Assembly: GCA_024278775.1 (NCBI GenBank)
Contig: JAJRSP010000004.1
Location: 1-16,950, forward strand
DNA: 16,950 nt
Reading direction: 5' to 3'
Origin: Planctomycetota bacterium
Lineage (GTDB): Bacteria; Planctomycetota; Phycisphaerae; UBA1845
Shown: piece after piece, positions 1 through 8,059 of the stretch
Position numbering within the stretch: the first letter of the stretch is position 1
How the letters are laid out: each line of letters begins with the position of its first letter
Position numbers and translations under genes: made by a program
Notes under the pieces: model-generated
What the model was told of the DNA's origin: nothing
Databases searched by the model: none
The model's input: the letters and a program-made list of their open reading frames with translations, nothing else

Positions 1-1
1 A

Positions 2-1072
2 GTCCGGAAGGCGTTTACGAAAGCCGTAGAATACCGTCGTGCCCTGGAGGATTACGAAGAAGATCTGAAAGAATACGTCGAAAAGCTCGACAAACGACGC
101 AAAGAGAAGGAAAAGGAAGAGGCCGAAAAAGCGGACGGCGACAAGAAAGACGATGCCGCAAAGGATGACGACGGTTCAAAGTCCGAGAACAAAGGCGAAT
201 CGGAGGGTGGCTCCGGTGACGAAAAGGACAAGCCGAAACCCGACCCAAAGCCGACACCTGACCCGAAGCCGACACCTGACCCGAAGCCGAAACCCGACCC
301 CAAACCTGATCCCAAGCCGGACGGCGACCACTTTGGCCGGTGGTTGTCCGGTGGTCTTGGTGCAGTCAAAGAGGATGCCGACAAGGGCAAAGAGGGCCAA
401 GGCGATGACAAAAACGGGGGCGACAAGAAGGAGGGGGAAGACAAGGACGAGGATGAACTCAAGAAGCCGGAGAAACCCAAGCCGGATCGAGGCAGCGACG
501 TGCTACTCCGTGCGATTGACCATGAGTTGATCGTACGCATTCGGGCTGATCGCAGTGCGAGCATACTGAATGCGTTAGAGCTGGCCGAAGAGTTCAAACT
601 TGACATCGTAATCGAAGGGGCCGCTGAGGCGTATCTCGTGGCCGATCAGCTTGCCGAGGCCGAAGTGCCCGTTGTGCTTGGCCGCCTTTTCCGAACTGAG
701 ACATACGAAAACAATGCGTTTCGTCGACATTCCCTGCGCAATGCGGCCGCATTACGTAAGGCCGGCGTCTCCTGGTCGATCGGCAGTGGCGGGCGTGCGA
801 CTTCTTCGCGATTTGTGGGGCTCAACGCGCAGCTCGCGGCCGGGCATGGTGCGACCAAACCGGGTGACCACGGGCGGGATTGGTTATCGCTTGTCACCGT
901 GCGGGCGTCCGATGTGATCGGGCTTGGTTTCCGGGGGGGGCGGTTACTGAGCGGTATGGCGGCCGACATGGTGATCTGGTCCGGTGATCCTTCTGATCCC
1001 GCGTCGCGTGTGGAGCAGGTACTGACGAACGGCAAGGTGGCGTACGACGCCGCTACTGAGGGTGGACGGTGA
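2..1072 (+). CDS. Exported amidohydrolase-like protein, C-terminal part (5' end outside window); metal ligands lost
   Basis: The reading frame is open from the left edge, so the start, signal peptide and first half of the barrel are missing; 356 residues are visible. Residues 3-165 are a long charged insert: a helical Lys/Glu-rich stretch (about 3-43), an Asp/Lys/Gly-rich stretch, a Pro-Lys-Pro-Asp repeat (78-107) and more acidic/basic sequence. From about 167 the COG1228 amidohydrolase fold resumes. It ends with the family signature around GLGFRGGRLLSGMAADMVIW, a SGDP motif and a VLTNGKVAYD strand. Where active relatives have VHT and LDH ligands this protein has VRIRAD (179-183 region) and IEGAAEAY (204-211), and where they have the catalytic Asp it has SIGSGG (259-264), so the visible half carries no catalytic metal ligand. 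Its stop overlaps the next start by one base (TGATG). By family resemblance it is a pseudo-enzyme; its role is unknown. Confidence 0.85.
   Translation, partial: VRKAFTKAVEYRRALEDYEEDLKEYVEKLDKRRKEKEKEEAEKADGDKKDDAAKDDDGSKSENKGESEGGSGDEKDKPKPDPKPTPDPKPTPDPKPKPDPKPDPKPDGDHFGRWLSGGLGAVKEDADKGKEGQGDDKNGGDKKEGEDKDEDELKKPEKPKPDRGSDVLLRAIDHELIVRIRADRSASILNALELAEEFKLDIVIEGAAEAYLVADQLAEAEVPVVLGRLFRTETYENNAFRRHSLRNAAALRKAGVSWSIGSGGRATSSRFVGLNAQLAAGHGATKPGDHGRDWLSLVTVRASDVIGLGFRGGRLLSGMAADMVIWSGDPSDPASRVEQVLTNGKVAYDAATEGGR
233..322 (+). repeat. Pro-Lys-Pro-Asp coding repeat with an 18-base tandem duplication
   Basis: Inside the first gene, 30 codons encode a run of PKPD / PKPT / PDPK units. Two exact copies of an 18-base unit (ccgacacctgacccgaag) lie at 251-268 and 269-286, so this part grew by recent slippage or duplication. 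Such sequence forms an extended, unstructured spacer. It sits between the N- and C-terminal halves of the amidohydrolase domain, within the larger charged insert. Confidence 0.85.
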
Positions 1073-2256
1073 TGCATCGAGTGTGCCCGGCACTGATCGC
1101 CAGACCCGTTCACCGGGTGTGCCTCGTTTTGGTGACGGTCGCATTTGTATCGCAGTCGGTTGCGCAGGATGCGTCAACGATTGTGGCCGGTCGCTACGTG
1201 GCCCCCGATGGCACGCTGAAGTCTTCGGTACGTATCGAGCTTCGGGGCGGTAAGATTGCGGCCGTCAAGGCGATCGACGAAACGACCGACGATGCCGCAT
1301 CGGGTGCCTACGCCGACGCGGTGGCGTGTCCCGGTCTGATTGATCTTCGGTCTCAGGTGGGAAGTGTCGGGCAGATCAATGAGTCCAAGTACGCGATCGA
1401 TTTTTCGGCCAATGCGTTGGATGGCGTGGATTGGCATCATCGTGATTTCCACAGGGCGTTGTCCGCCGGTGTAACCGCTGCGATGGTTCTTCCGTCGCCG
1501 CGCAATCTCATCTCCGGTGTGGCTGCTGTGATTAAGACGGATGCGGCGCGGCCGGTGGTGCTTCGGTCAGAGGGGCCGCTGGTGTTGTCTCTGGGACCTC
1601 TCGTGTGGCGGTATGATCGTCGTCCGACATCGCGAACCGGCGCGCTGGCGATGCTGCGTGAACTTTTCGAATCTGCGAAGCCAGGGAACGCCCACCCGCC
1701 TCCTCCGCGACTCAACGCGATGGTCAGAGGCGGGCTTGATTCTATTGTGTACTGCAGCGAGGCCATGGACGTGAGTGCGGCGCTACGCCTCTTTCGCGAT
1801 GTGGCCGGTCCCCATGCGATTGTGCATACGAGCGGCGAATATGATTTGGCCGGTGAATTGAGCGGACGAGCGATTACCGTGGTGGTCGGGCCGTATGGCT
1901 TTGATACGCCACCGCGCGAGTTGGGGTTTGCGGCGGCGCTTTCTCGGGAAGATGTGCCGGTGGCGTTTGCCGGACAAGTGCCGGTTCGGGGAAGGGATTC
2001 GGTACGAGTGACGGCGGCGTTGGCGGTTCGTTATGGTATGGACCCAGGTGCGGCGCGTCGTGGGATGACGATTGCCGCGGCCAAGGTGGCGGGCGTGGCT
2101 GACGCCATCGGTTCGATTGAGGTGGGCAAGGACGCTGATCTGGTGATCTTTTCGGATGACCCGCTGCGGTTGGATGCCAAGGTGCTAGCGGTTTACGTTG
2201 GTGGGGTGCGTGTGTATGTGGATCATGATGTGCTCACCGCCGGCGAAGTTGACTGA
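1072..2256 (+). CDS. Exported amidohydrolase-like pseudo-enzyme (HxH replaced by RSQ)
   Basis: This 394-residue product has a signal peptide (hydrophobic core about 15-29, likely cleavage after SVA at residue 31) followed by a compact COG1228 amidohydrolase fold without the charged insert of its neighbours. The N-terminal strand leads to ACPGLIDLRSQ, where the usual PGLIDxHxH is replaced by R93-S-Q95. The second ligand position reads VYC (C228), the third keeps a His in IVHTSG (H252), and the catalytic Asp position reads AFAGQV. The C-terminal signature is intact (GVADAIGSIEVGKDADLVIF, then SDDP and VYVGGVRVYV). I chose ATG 1072, which overlaps the previous stop by one base and has a GAGGG about nine bases upstream; GTG 1069 would add one residue. 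Hydrolase activity is unlikely on these substitutions. VYC and xSQ are shared with the gene at 3831, suggesting a common subgroup. Confidence 0.88.
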   Translation: MHRVCPALIARPVHRVCLVLVTVAFVSQSVAQDASTIVAGRYVAPDGTLKSSVRIELRGGKIAAVKAIDETTDDAASGAYADAVACPGLIDLRSQVGSVGQINESKYAIDFSANALDGVDWHHRDFHRALSAGVTAAMVLPSPRNLISGVAAVIKTDAARPVVLRSEGPLVLSLGPLVWRYDRRPTSRTGALAMLRELFESAKPGNAHPPPPRLNAMVRGGLDSIVYCSEAMDVSAALRLFRDVAGPHAIVHTSGEYDLAGELSGRAITVVVGPYGFDTPPRELGFAAALSREDVPVAFAGQVPVRGRDSVRVTAALAVRYGMDPGAARRGMTIAAAKVAGVADAIGSIEVGKDADLVIFSDDPLRLDAKVLAVYVGGVRVYVDHDVLTAGEVD

Positions 2257-2282
2257 ATGGTCGTGTGTGAAGGAGTGTTCCC

Positions 2283-3758
2283 ATGAAGGCAGGACAACGT
2301 AGTCGTTTGATGCTACGGGTGTGGTTGGCCGCGTGGGGGAGCCTCGGCGTTGTTGGTGTCGCTCCCGCGTTGGCTTTGGATGACGTCATCGTCATTCGTG
2401 CGGCCAAGGTGTACGTCGGCGACGGTTCGGTCATAGATGGCGGCGCAGTGGTAGTTCGAAACGGCGAGATCGTGGCTGTCGGTGCGGAGGTGCCGGTGCC
2501 GGTGGGTGCCACGGTGATTGAGCTGAAGCGTGGTTCAATCACGCCGGGTTTGATCGACGCGAATGCGTGGGTGGAAGCCACGGATACTCTGCCGACGCCG
2601 CCGCCGAGCGCGGCCGGCGTAATGCGAAACCTGTTTCATGATGTGAATCATCGTCACACGCATTCGGTCGGGTGTTGTGGGTCGATGTGCCCACGTTCGT
2701 ATCTGCACGCGGGTGGCGAGAAGTGCCCGTTGTGTGGATTTCCTGATACGGCCCCGGATCTTGCCGTGGGCACGCGGCCCCGATCGGTTCGCGCGGAGCA
2801 GTCTTCAGAGGTGATTCCCGATACGCACGTGATCGACTCGGTTAATTTGCGCAGTCCGGATTTCGAACGGCTGGCGGCCGGTGGTGTGACGACTGTTTTT
2901 GTTTCTCCGGACTCGGCCGCGGTGATTAGCTCACGCGGTGCGGTGGTGCGAACGGCCGGTGCGCTCTCTGATCGTGTCATTCGTGAGGCGGGTGCCGTAA
3001 AGGCGTCGATGGGAACTGATCCGTCGTGGCGCGGGATGCGCAACAGCCTTCCGTTTCGCCAGTTTGTGTCGTTCAATACGCGGCGACCGACTACTCGAAT
3101 GGGCGTGACGTGGGTGTTTCGAAAGGCATTTTACGATGCCGAGCGTTGGAAGAACGGAGTGGCTCGCCGCGGTGCGGATGTGGCGAGCGATGCGGCCTTA
3201 GCGGTGTTGGATCGTGTCCGTCGCGGTGAGATTCCGCTTCGGATTCAGGCGCGCATGCAGCACGATATTCTGTCGGCGATTCGTTTGTCTGAGGAGTTTG
3301 GGCTGCCGTTTGTGCTGGAAGAGGCGACGGAGGCGTATCGCTGTCTCGATGAGATTGGCGCGCATCACATTCCGGTGGTCTTTGGGCCCATTTACGTCAA
3401 CGCGCCAGGGCAGCGTGCGAGAAGTTCAGAGACGGATCACAGTCGACTGAATACGTTCCTGTCGCTGTTGGAAGCCAAAGTGGAGACGGCGTTGACGGCA
3501 CAGGAGCTTCGTGACGAAGACGGGCTTTCGCGGCAGGCAATGTACGCGATGCGAAACGGGGCGACCCTGGCGCAGGTGTTGCCGACTGTGACGCAGACCC
3601 CCGCCAAGCTGCTGGGGTTGGACGATCGGCTTGGTACGGTCGCTTCGAGCAAACAGGCCGATCTCGTGTTGTGGAGCGGTGAGCCGTTTGATGCGATATC
3701 AAAGCCGGTGGTGGTGATGGTGAACGGTACGGTCGTGGTCGACCATCGTAAGGGATGA
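2283..3758 (+). CDS. Exported amidohydrolase-like protein with Cys/His zinc-ribbon-like insert
   Basis: The 491-residue product starts with a signal peptide (core about 10-27, cleavage near ALA at residue 31). The amidohydrolase motif reads PGLIDANAW (N94, W96 instead of His-x-His). After it comes an insert unlike anything in the neighbours: H119, H123, H125 and H127, then C131, C132 and C136, then C148 and C151 in CPLCG. This spacing fits a zinc ribbon or another metal-binding knuckle. The fold continues with AAGGVTTVFVSPDS, TRMG (about 270-274), a second-ligand region RIQAR in place of VHT, VLEEATEAY in place of LDH, and GLDDRLGTVASSKQADLVLW near the C terminus. No canonical Asp is evident. 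A strong AAGGAG (2270-2275) seven bases before ATG 2283 fixes the start. The catalytic site is lost; a structural or metal-binding job is inferred. Confidence 0.88.
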   Translation: MKAGQRSRLMLRVWLAAWGSLGVVGVAPALALDDVIVIRAAKVYVGDGSVIDGGAVVVRNGEIVAVGAEVPVPVGATVIELKRGSITPGLIDANAWVEATDTLPTPPPSAAGVMRNLFHDVNHRHTHSVGCCGSMCPRSYLHAGGEKCPLCGFPDTAPDLAVGTRPRSVRAEQSSEVIPDTHVIDSVNLRSPDFERLAAGGVTTVFVSPDSAAVISSRGAVVRTAGALSDRVIREAGAVKASMGTDPSWRGMRNSLPFRQFVSFNTRRPTTRMGVTWVFRKAFYDAERWKNGVARRGADVASDAALAVLDRVRRGEIPLRIQARMQHDILSAIRLSEEFGLPFVLEEATEAYRCLDEIGAHHIPVVFGPIYVNAPGQRARSSETDHSRLNTFLSLLEAKVETALTAQELRDEDGLSRQAMYAMRNGATLAQVLPTVTQTPAKLLGLDDRLGTVASSKQADLVLWSGEPFDAISKPVVVMVNGTVVVDHRKG

Positions 3759-3762
3759 CAGG

Positions 3763-3787
3763 TCGCGGCAGTATCTCCGGGCCGCGA
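3763..3787 (+). other. Inverted repeat in the spacer between two amidohydrolase-like genes
   Basis: A 7-base perfect inverted repeat (TCGCGGC / GCCGCGA, 11-base loop) begins four bases after the stop of the gene at 2283-3758. No T-run follows it, so it is a poor candidate for a full terminator. It could be an mRNA processing or stability hairpin in the only sizeable gap (72 bases) of the cluster. Confidence 0.35.
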
Positions 3788-3830
3788 GCCGGGCGATGCA
3801 CTCGCGTAGAGAGCGATAAGGACGGTAGCT

Positions 3831-5279
3831 GTGAAGATGCGAACGACTTTCTTGGGCGTGGCGACACTGCTGACGACGCCGTTGTGGGCCGCACCGCCGG
3901 CTAAGCTGGCGCTACAGGGCGGGAAGATCATCCCCATCGTCGGTAAAGTGATCGACGGCGGGACCGTATTGATCGAGCACGGCAGGATCACGGCCGTCGG
4001 CAAGGACGTCAAGATTCCTTACGATGCCATGGTCGTGGATGTGAGCGGCAAGGTGGTGATGCCCGGCATGATCGATGCGCACTCGCAGCGGGGGATGGAT
4101 ATTCCGAACGAGAACGCCCCGGTCACACCGTTTCTTAATGTGTACGACTCGATCGACCCCTCCAAATTATACTTTGAGGATGCGCTGCGTGATGGGATCA
4201 CTTCGATTCATGTGATCCACGGTAACAATACCGTGATCGGCGGGCTGAGCCGGGTGGTTCAACCCATCGGCTTGACCCCGGAAGAGATGACCCAGTCCGC
4301 GGATGTGGCGTTGAAGATCAGCGTGGCCCCCAAGCGACGTTCGGATCGCATGGTGCAGTTGGCCACGCTGCGCGAGACGTTTCTCGAGTTGGATGACTAT
4401 TTGGATAACCTCGCCGAAAAGAAATACGAGGAGTCGCTCGAAGAGAAGGACGAGAAGATCGACGTCGCTCCGGAAGAGGCGATCAAACGCGGCAAGAAGC
4501 TCATCAAGTTTGAGGATTACGACGACCATCACGCCAATCTGGTCAAGCTGACACGTGGCGAGCTTACGGTATTTGTGTATTGCGACATGGCCGGGGATGT
4601 CGGTCGTGCGATTGCCCTGGCCAAGGCCCACGGCTTTTTTGATCGGATGGTCTTTGTGCTGGGGGCGCATTGCTATAAGGCGATTGCGGAATTGAAAGAG
4701 GCCGACCGCCCCGTGGTGCTCGGCCCCGAGCTGTTGTACCGTGAACGAGATTCCCTGACCGGCAAGCTCACGGAGACATTTGTGCCGAAGGTCTTCGCCG
4801 ACGCGCGGCTGCCGTTTTCGCTGCTGCCGAGTCCGGACACGTCACTGGCCGAGCGGTACCTCAATTATCAAGCCGCCCGATGTGTGCGTCAGGGGGTGGC
4901 ACGGAGCCGGGCACTCAAAGCGATCACGCTGTATCCGGCTCGGGCGATTGGGATGGGTGACAAGCTCGGCAGCCTGGAAGTGGGCAAGCTCGCGAACCTC
5001 GTGGTACTCAGCGGTGATCCACTTGATTTCAACACCTGGGTCGAACAGGTCTACATCAAGGGGATCAAGGCCTACGAACGATCGGACGACGTTCGGCTCA
5101 AGCAGCTTTTTGGAGAAGAGCGGGCCGAAACTTCCGAGGACGAAAAGAGCGGCGACAAGAAGATCGACGGTGCGACCGTCGATTCGGACAAGCCGGTCAC
5201 CGAAAAGAAAGAATCTCAAAAGTCGGGTGCCGGGGACGGCGCTGGCAGCGACCAACACCCATCGGACCATAAGAGCTAA
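3831..5279 (+). CDS. Exported amidohydrolase-like protein with partial metal site and charged tail
   Basis: This is a 482-residue protein with a signal peptide (hydrophobic 7-19, cleavage after WA at about 20). The first ligand motif is PGMIDAHSQ: H84 is kept and the second His is Q86. The second position reads VYC (C251), the third keeps H280 in VLGAHCY, and an Asp (D336 in LLPSPDTS) lies where the catalytic Asp is expected. A partial or altered metal site (H, Q, C, H, D) is therefore possible, unlike most neighbours. A charged helical insert (about 187-235) interrupts the barrel. The C terminus after YIKGIKAYE (about 408-416) is a hydrophilic Lys/Glu/Asp/Ser tail to residue 482. GTG 3831 is preferred because AAGGA at 3818-3822 is eight bases upstream; ATG 3837 would lose two residues and sit too far from it. 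It overlaps the next gene by one base (TAATG). Confidence 0.86.
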   Translation: MKMRTTFLGVATLLTTPLWAAPPAKLALQGGKIIPIVGKVIDGGTVLIEHGRITAVGKDVKIPYDAMVVDVSGKVVMPGMIDAHSQRGMDIPNENAPVTPFLNVYDSIDPSKLYFEDALRDGITSIHVIHGNNTVIGGLSRVVQPIGLTPEEMTQSADVALKISVAPKRRSDRMVQLATLRETFLELDDYLDNLAEKKYEESLEEKDEKIDVAPEEAIKRGKKLIKFEDYDDHHANLVKLTRGELTVFVYCDMAGDVGRAIALAKAHGFFDRMVFVLGAHCYKAIAELKEADRPVVLGPELLYRERDSLTGKLTETFVPKVFADARLPFSLLPSPDTSLAERYLNYQAARCVRQGVARSRALKAITLYPARAIGMGDKLGSLEVGKLANLVVLSGDPLDFNTWVEQVYIKGIKAYERSDDVRLKQLFGEERAETSEDEKSGDKKIDGATVDSDKPVTEKKESQKSGAGDGAGSDQHPSDHKS

Positions 5280-8059
5280 TGCGTCACGTAGCCCACCCCA
5301 TTCGCCGTCGATGTTGTAAGTGTCATCTCATGGCACTTATCGTGGCCGTGTGGCTTGGCGGCACCGTTCGCGCGGAGCTTCCGCAGCGTTCGTTTGTGAT
5401 TAAGGCGGGTGCTGTGCTGCCCGTGTCACAGGCCGGTCCCGCGTCGTTTTCGCCGGGTATGGTGATCGTGCGAGACGGCAAGATCGTGGCCGTCGGCGGT
5501 GAGCTTCCGATTCCGACCGATCTTGTCCTGATTGATCTGCCTGATGCCGTGGTGATGCCGGGATTGGTGGCGGCCTCGTCGTCTCTAACTCCGAGCCACA
5601 CCGGTGATGAATCGATTGCGGCCGGGTACCGGGCCGTCGATAGCTATCTGGCGTATGCGGATTATCGTGCGACGCTGGCGGGTGGCGTGACGACGGTCCA
5701 TCTCAGTCCGGGGCGGCATCGGCTGGTGACGGGGCAGGGTGCCGTGGTCAAGTTGGGCGGACCGCGAGACGCGCGTATTCTTTCGCAGAGTGCTGATCTG
5801 ACCGTGACCTTCGGGGAGTCGGCCTATCGTCCACCGAAGCATGTCAATTACCAGACGCCGTCCAGCAGCGATGTCGCCATCCCCTTTCCGATCCGCCAGC
5901 GGCCGGATTCTCGCATGGGTCAGGTATTGGCGTTGGAGGAGGCGTTGGCTTGGTCCGAGCCGCACGAGTTCGCATCGGTGCATCTGGCGTCGCTGACTGC
6001 GCTCTGGCAGAACGGAGCCACACTGCGTGTTCAGGTGGATCGTGGCGCGGACATGGCCGCGGCTATCGGGTTTATCACACGACACAAGCGGCATGCTTAT
6101 TTCGTGGGTGGGGCCCAGGCCGACTTGGAGGCGGATGCCATTCGGGCTTCGGGGGTTCCTGTCGTTTTTGAGATGGGGGCCGGGCTACGAAATCACGCGG
6201 ACGATATCGGTTACGACCCAGACGCCCTAGAGGCGGATGTGGATGCCCTTCGAGCGTTGGACGGTATCACGTTAGCGTTGGCTGCTTCGGCCGGTGCCCC
6301 GGTGGTGGACCTTCGGCTTGCGGGCGCGACGGCACTTCGTGCGGATCTTTCGCCGGATCGGGTGATCGCGGCGTTGACGCGCGTCCCCGCGGAGATCATG
6401 GGCGTGTCCGATCGCGTGGGGAGTCTCGAGCCCGGAAAAGATGCCGATCTTCTTGTGCTGTCCGGTGATCCGCTGGCCACATCGACTCATGTGCATCGGG
6501 TGTATGTCGGCGGTGTGACGGCGTTTGAGGCACCGGAGACGAACGCGCTGGTGGTGCGTGGCGATACCATCTGGGTCGATGAGGACACGCAGATCGAAAA
6601 CGGGGCCGTACTGATCGAGGATGGTAAGATTACCGCGGTCGGCAAGACGGTGCCGCATCCACCTTTTGCGAAGTTTATCAACGCCGGGGCCGGGTCTTTT
6701 GTCGCGCCGGGGTTCATCGATGCCCATGGTCATCTTGGGTTGGAGGGTGATTCCGGCTCGATTGCGCCTGATCTCAAAATCAGTAAGACGGTCGGCGTGC
6801 CCGACGTGGCCGAGCGGCGCGTGGCGCGGGCGGGTGTGACGACGGTCATGTTGTCATCCTACAAGGCGGGTGGCTCCGGCTCGCAGATCGCAGCGATCCA
6901 TACCGGTGGTCACACACGCGAGGCGCGCGTGGTGCGCGAGACGGCCGGCGTGTACTTTGACCTATCCCGGTCTGATCCGGCCGGTATCGGTGCCAAGCTC
7001 AAGGGTCGTTACGAAGCCGGCAAGAAATACCTGGAAAAGTGGAAGAAGTACGAAAAGGAACTGGCGGAGTGGAAAGAGAAAAAAGCCAAAGGGGAAGCGC
7101 TCAACGGCAAGCCGAAGACGGAGGATGTCGAGGATGAGTCCGGTGCCGGTGATCCGATCACGGGTACATGGAGTGTGACGATTTCCGGTGGACCGTTGCC
7201 CGAACCGCAAACCGTGACGATGCGTTTGCGGCTCACCGGTGAGGACGTGGAGGGTCGCATGACGGCTCCCGGTGCTCCGGAAGAGCTGAAGGTGACGGGC
7301 ACGTTCGTTGAAAAGCATCTTTCCCTGGAACTGGATGTGGATACCGGCGGTCAGGGAACGCCTCACATCGAAGCGGACCTCGTTGAGGAGGACAAGCTGG
7401 TCGGAAAGGTCCTCGTTGCGAGTTTGGAGATTGACTTTGAGGCCGAGCGTACGGATAAGGAAGCCGTCGAGTTTAAGGTTACCAAGCGACGAACGCGCGG
7501 TAAGGATGGTCGGCCGCTGCCGCCGAAAATCAACGAGGGGCTCGAACCGATTCGAAGTATTCTCGAAAAGAAGATTCCCGCAATCATCAAGGTAAAAGCC
7601 CCCGCGCAGATTGCGGCGATTATCAAGTTTATGGATGAATGGAAGACGCCCTATCTGTTGCTTGGCGCTTCGGGAGCACGGGCTCATGCGGAGGCACTCG
7701 CGGAGAAGGGTGTCGGCGTGATCGTGGAGAAGGAGATGATCCGTTGGGAACGGCATGAACCGTATTACCAGGCGGATGATCTCTCACGCCACGGTGTGGC
7801 GATCGCCTTCCAGAGCGATGCCGAAGACGCCGCGCGGGCGCTGCCGTTGGTGGGGCTGCACGCGGTAGAGCGCGGTCTTAGTGCGGACGCGGCGCTGGCC
7901 GCGCTGACCACTCAGGCGGCGAAGATGTATCAGCTTGACGGTGTGATTGGTTCATTGAAGCCCGGATGCCAGGGGGATCTGGCGATTTTTTCCGGTCATC
8001 CGTTTGAAGCCGGCAGTTCCATCAAGCGCGTGATTGTTCACGGGGAGGAAGTACGATGA
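5279..8059 (+). CDS. Exported double-domain amidohydrolase-like fusion protein
   Basis: The 926-residue protein has a signal peptide with an unusual basic, Cys-rich n-region (RRRCCKCH, 9-16) and likely cleavage after VRA (32). Two amidohydrolase domains follow. Domain 1 (about 36-415) reads PGLVAASSS at the HxH position and has no recognisable ligands, but keeps the C-terminal signature SDRVGSLEPGKDADLLVL. Domain 2 (about 422-926) keeps H483-G-H485 in PGFIDAHGHLG and an Asp in FQSDAED (D847), while the other two His positions read KVKAP and LLGASG. Domain 2 is split by a charged coiled stretch (about 575-622) and a beta-rich insert (about 624-735) beginning DPITGTWSVTISGG, of the GxW...G type that resembles lipocalin-like or other small beta-barrel domains. 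ATG 5279 overlaps the previous stop by one base. It is probably a fusion of two cluster members; activity is uncertain because two of four His are missing. Confidence 0.88.
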   Translation: MRHVAHPIRRRCCKCHLMALIVAVWLGGTVRAELPQRSFVIKAGAVLPVSQAGPASFSPGMVIVRDGKIVAVGGELPIPTDLVLIDLPDAVVMPGLVAASSSLTPSHTGDESIAAGYRAVDSYLAYADYRATLAGGVTTVHLSPGRHRLVTGQGAVVKLGGPRDARILSQSADLTVTFGESAYRPPKHVNYQTPSSSDVAIPFPIRQRPDSRMGQVLALEEALAWSEPHEFASVHLASLTALWQNGATLRVQVDRGADMAAAIGFITRHKRHAYFVGGAQADLEADAIRASGVPVVFEMGAGLRNHADDIGYDPDALEADVDALRALDGITLALAASAGAPVVDLRLAGATALRADLSPDRVIAALTRVPAEIMGVSDRVGSLEPGKDADLLVLSGDPLATSTHVHRVYVGGVTAFEAPETNALVVRGDTIWVDEDTQIENGAVLIEDGKITAVGKTVPHPPFAKFINAGAGSFVAPGFIDAHGHLGLEGDSGSIAPDLKISKTVGVPDVAERRVARAGVTTVMLSSYKAGGSGSQIAAIHTGGHTREARVVRETAGVYFDLSRSDPAGIGAKLKGRYEAGKKYLEKWKKYEKELAEWKEKKAKGEALNGKPKTEDVEDESGAGDPITGTWSVTISGGPLPEPQTVTMRLRLTGEDVEGRMTAPGAPEELKVTGTFVEKHLSLELDVDTGGQGTPHIEADLVEEDKLVGKVLVASLEIDFEAERTDKEAVEFKVTKRRTRGKDGRPLPPKINEGLEPIRSILEKKIPAIIKVKAPAQIAAIIKFMDEWKTPYLLLGASGARAHAEALAEKGVGVIVEKEMIRWERHEPYYQADDLSRHGVAIAFQSDAEDAARALPLVGLHAVERGLSADAALAALTTQAAKMYQLDGVIGSLKPGCQGDLAIFSGHPFEAGSSIKRVIVHGEEVR

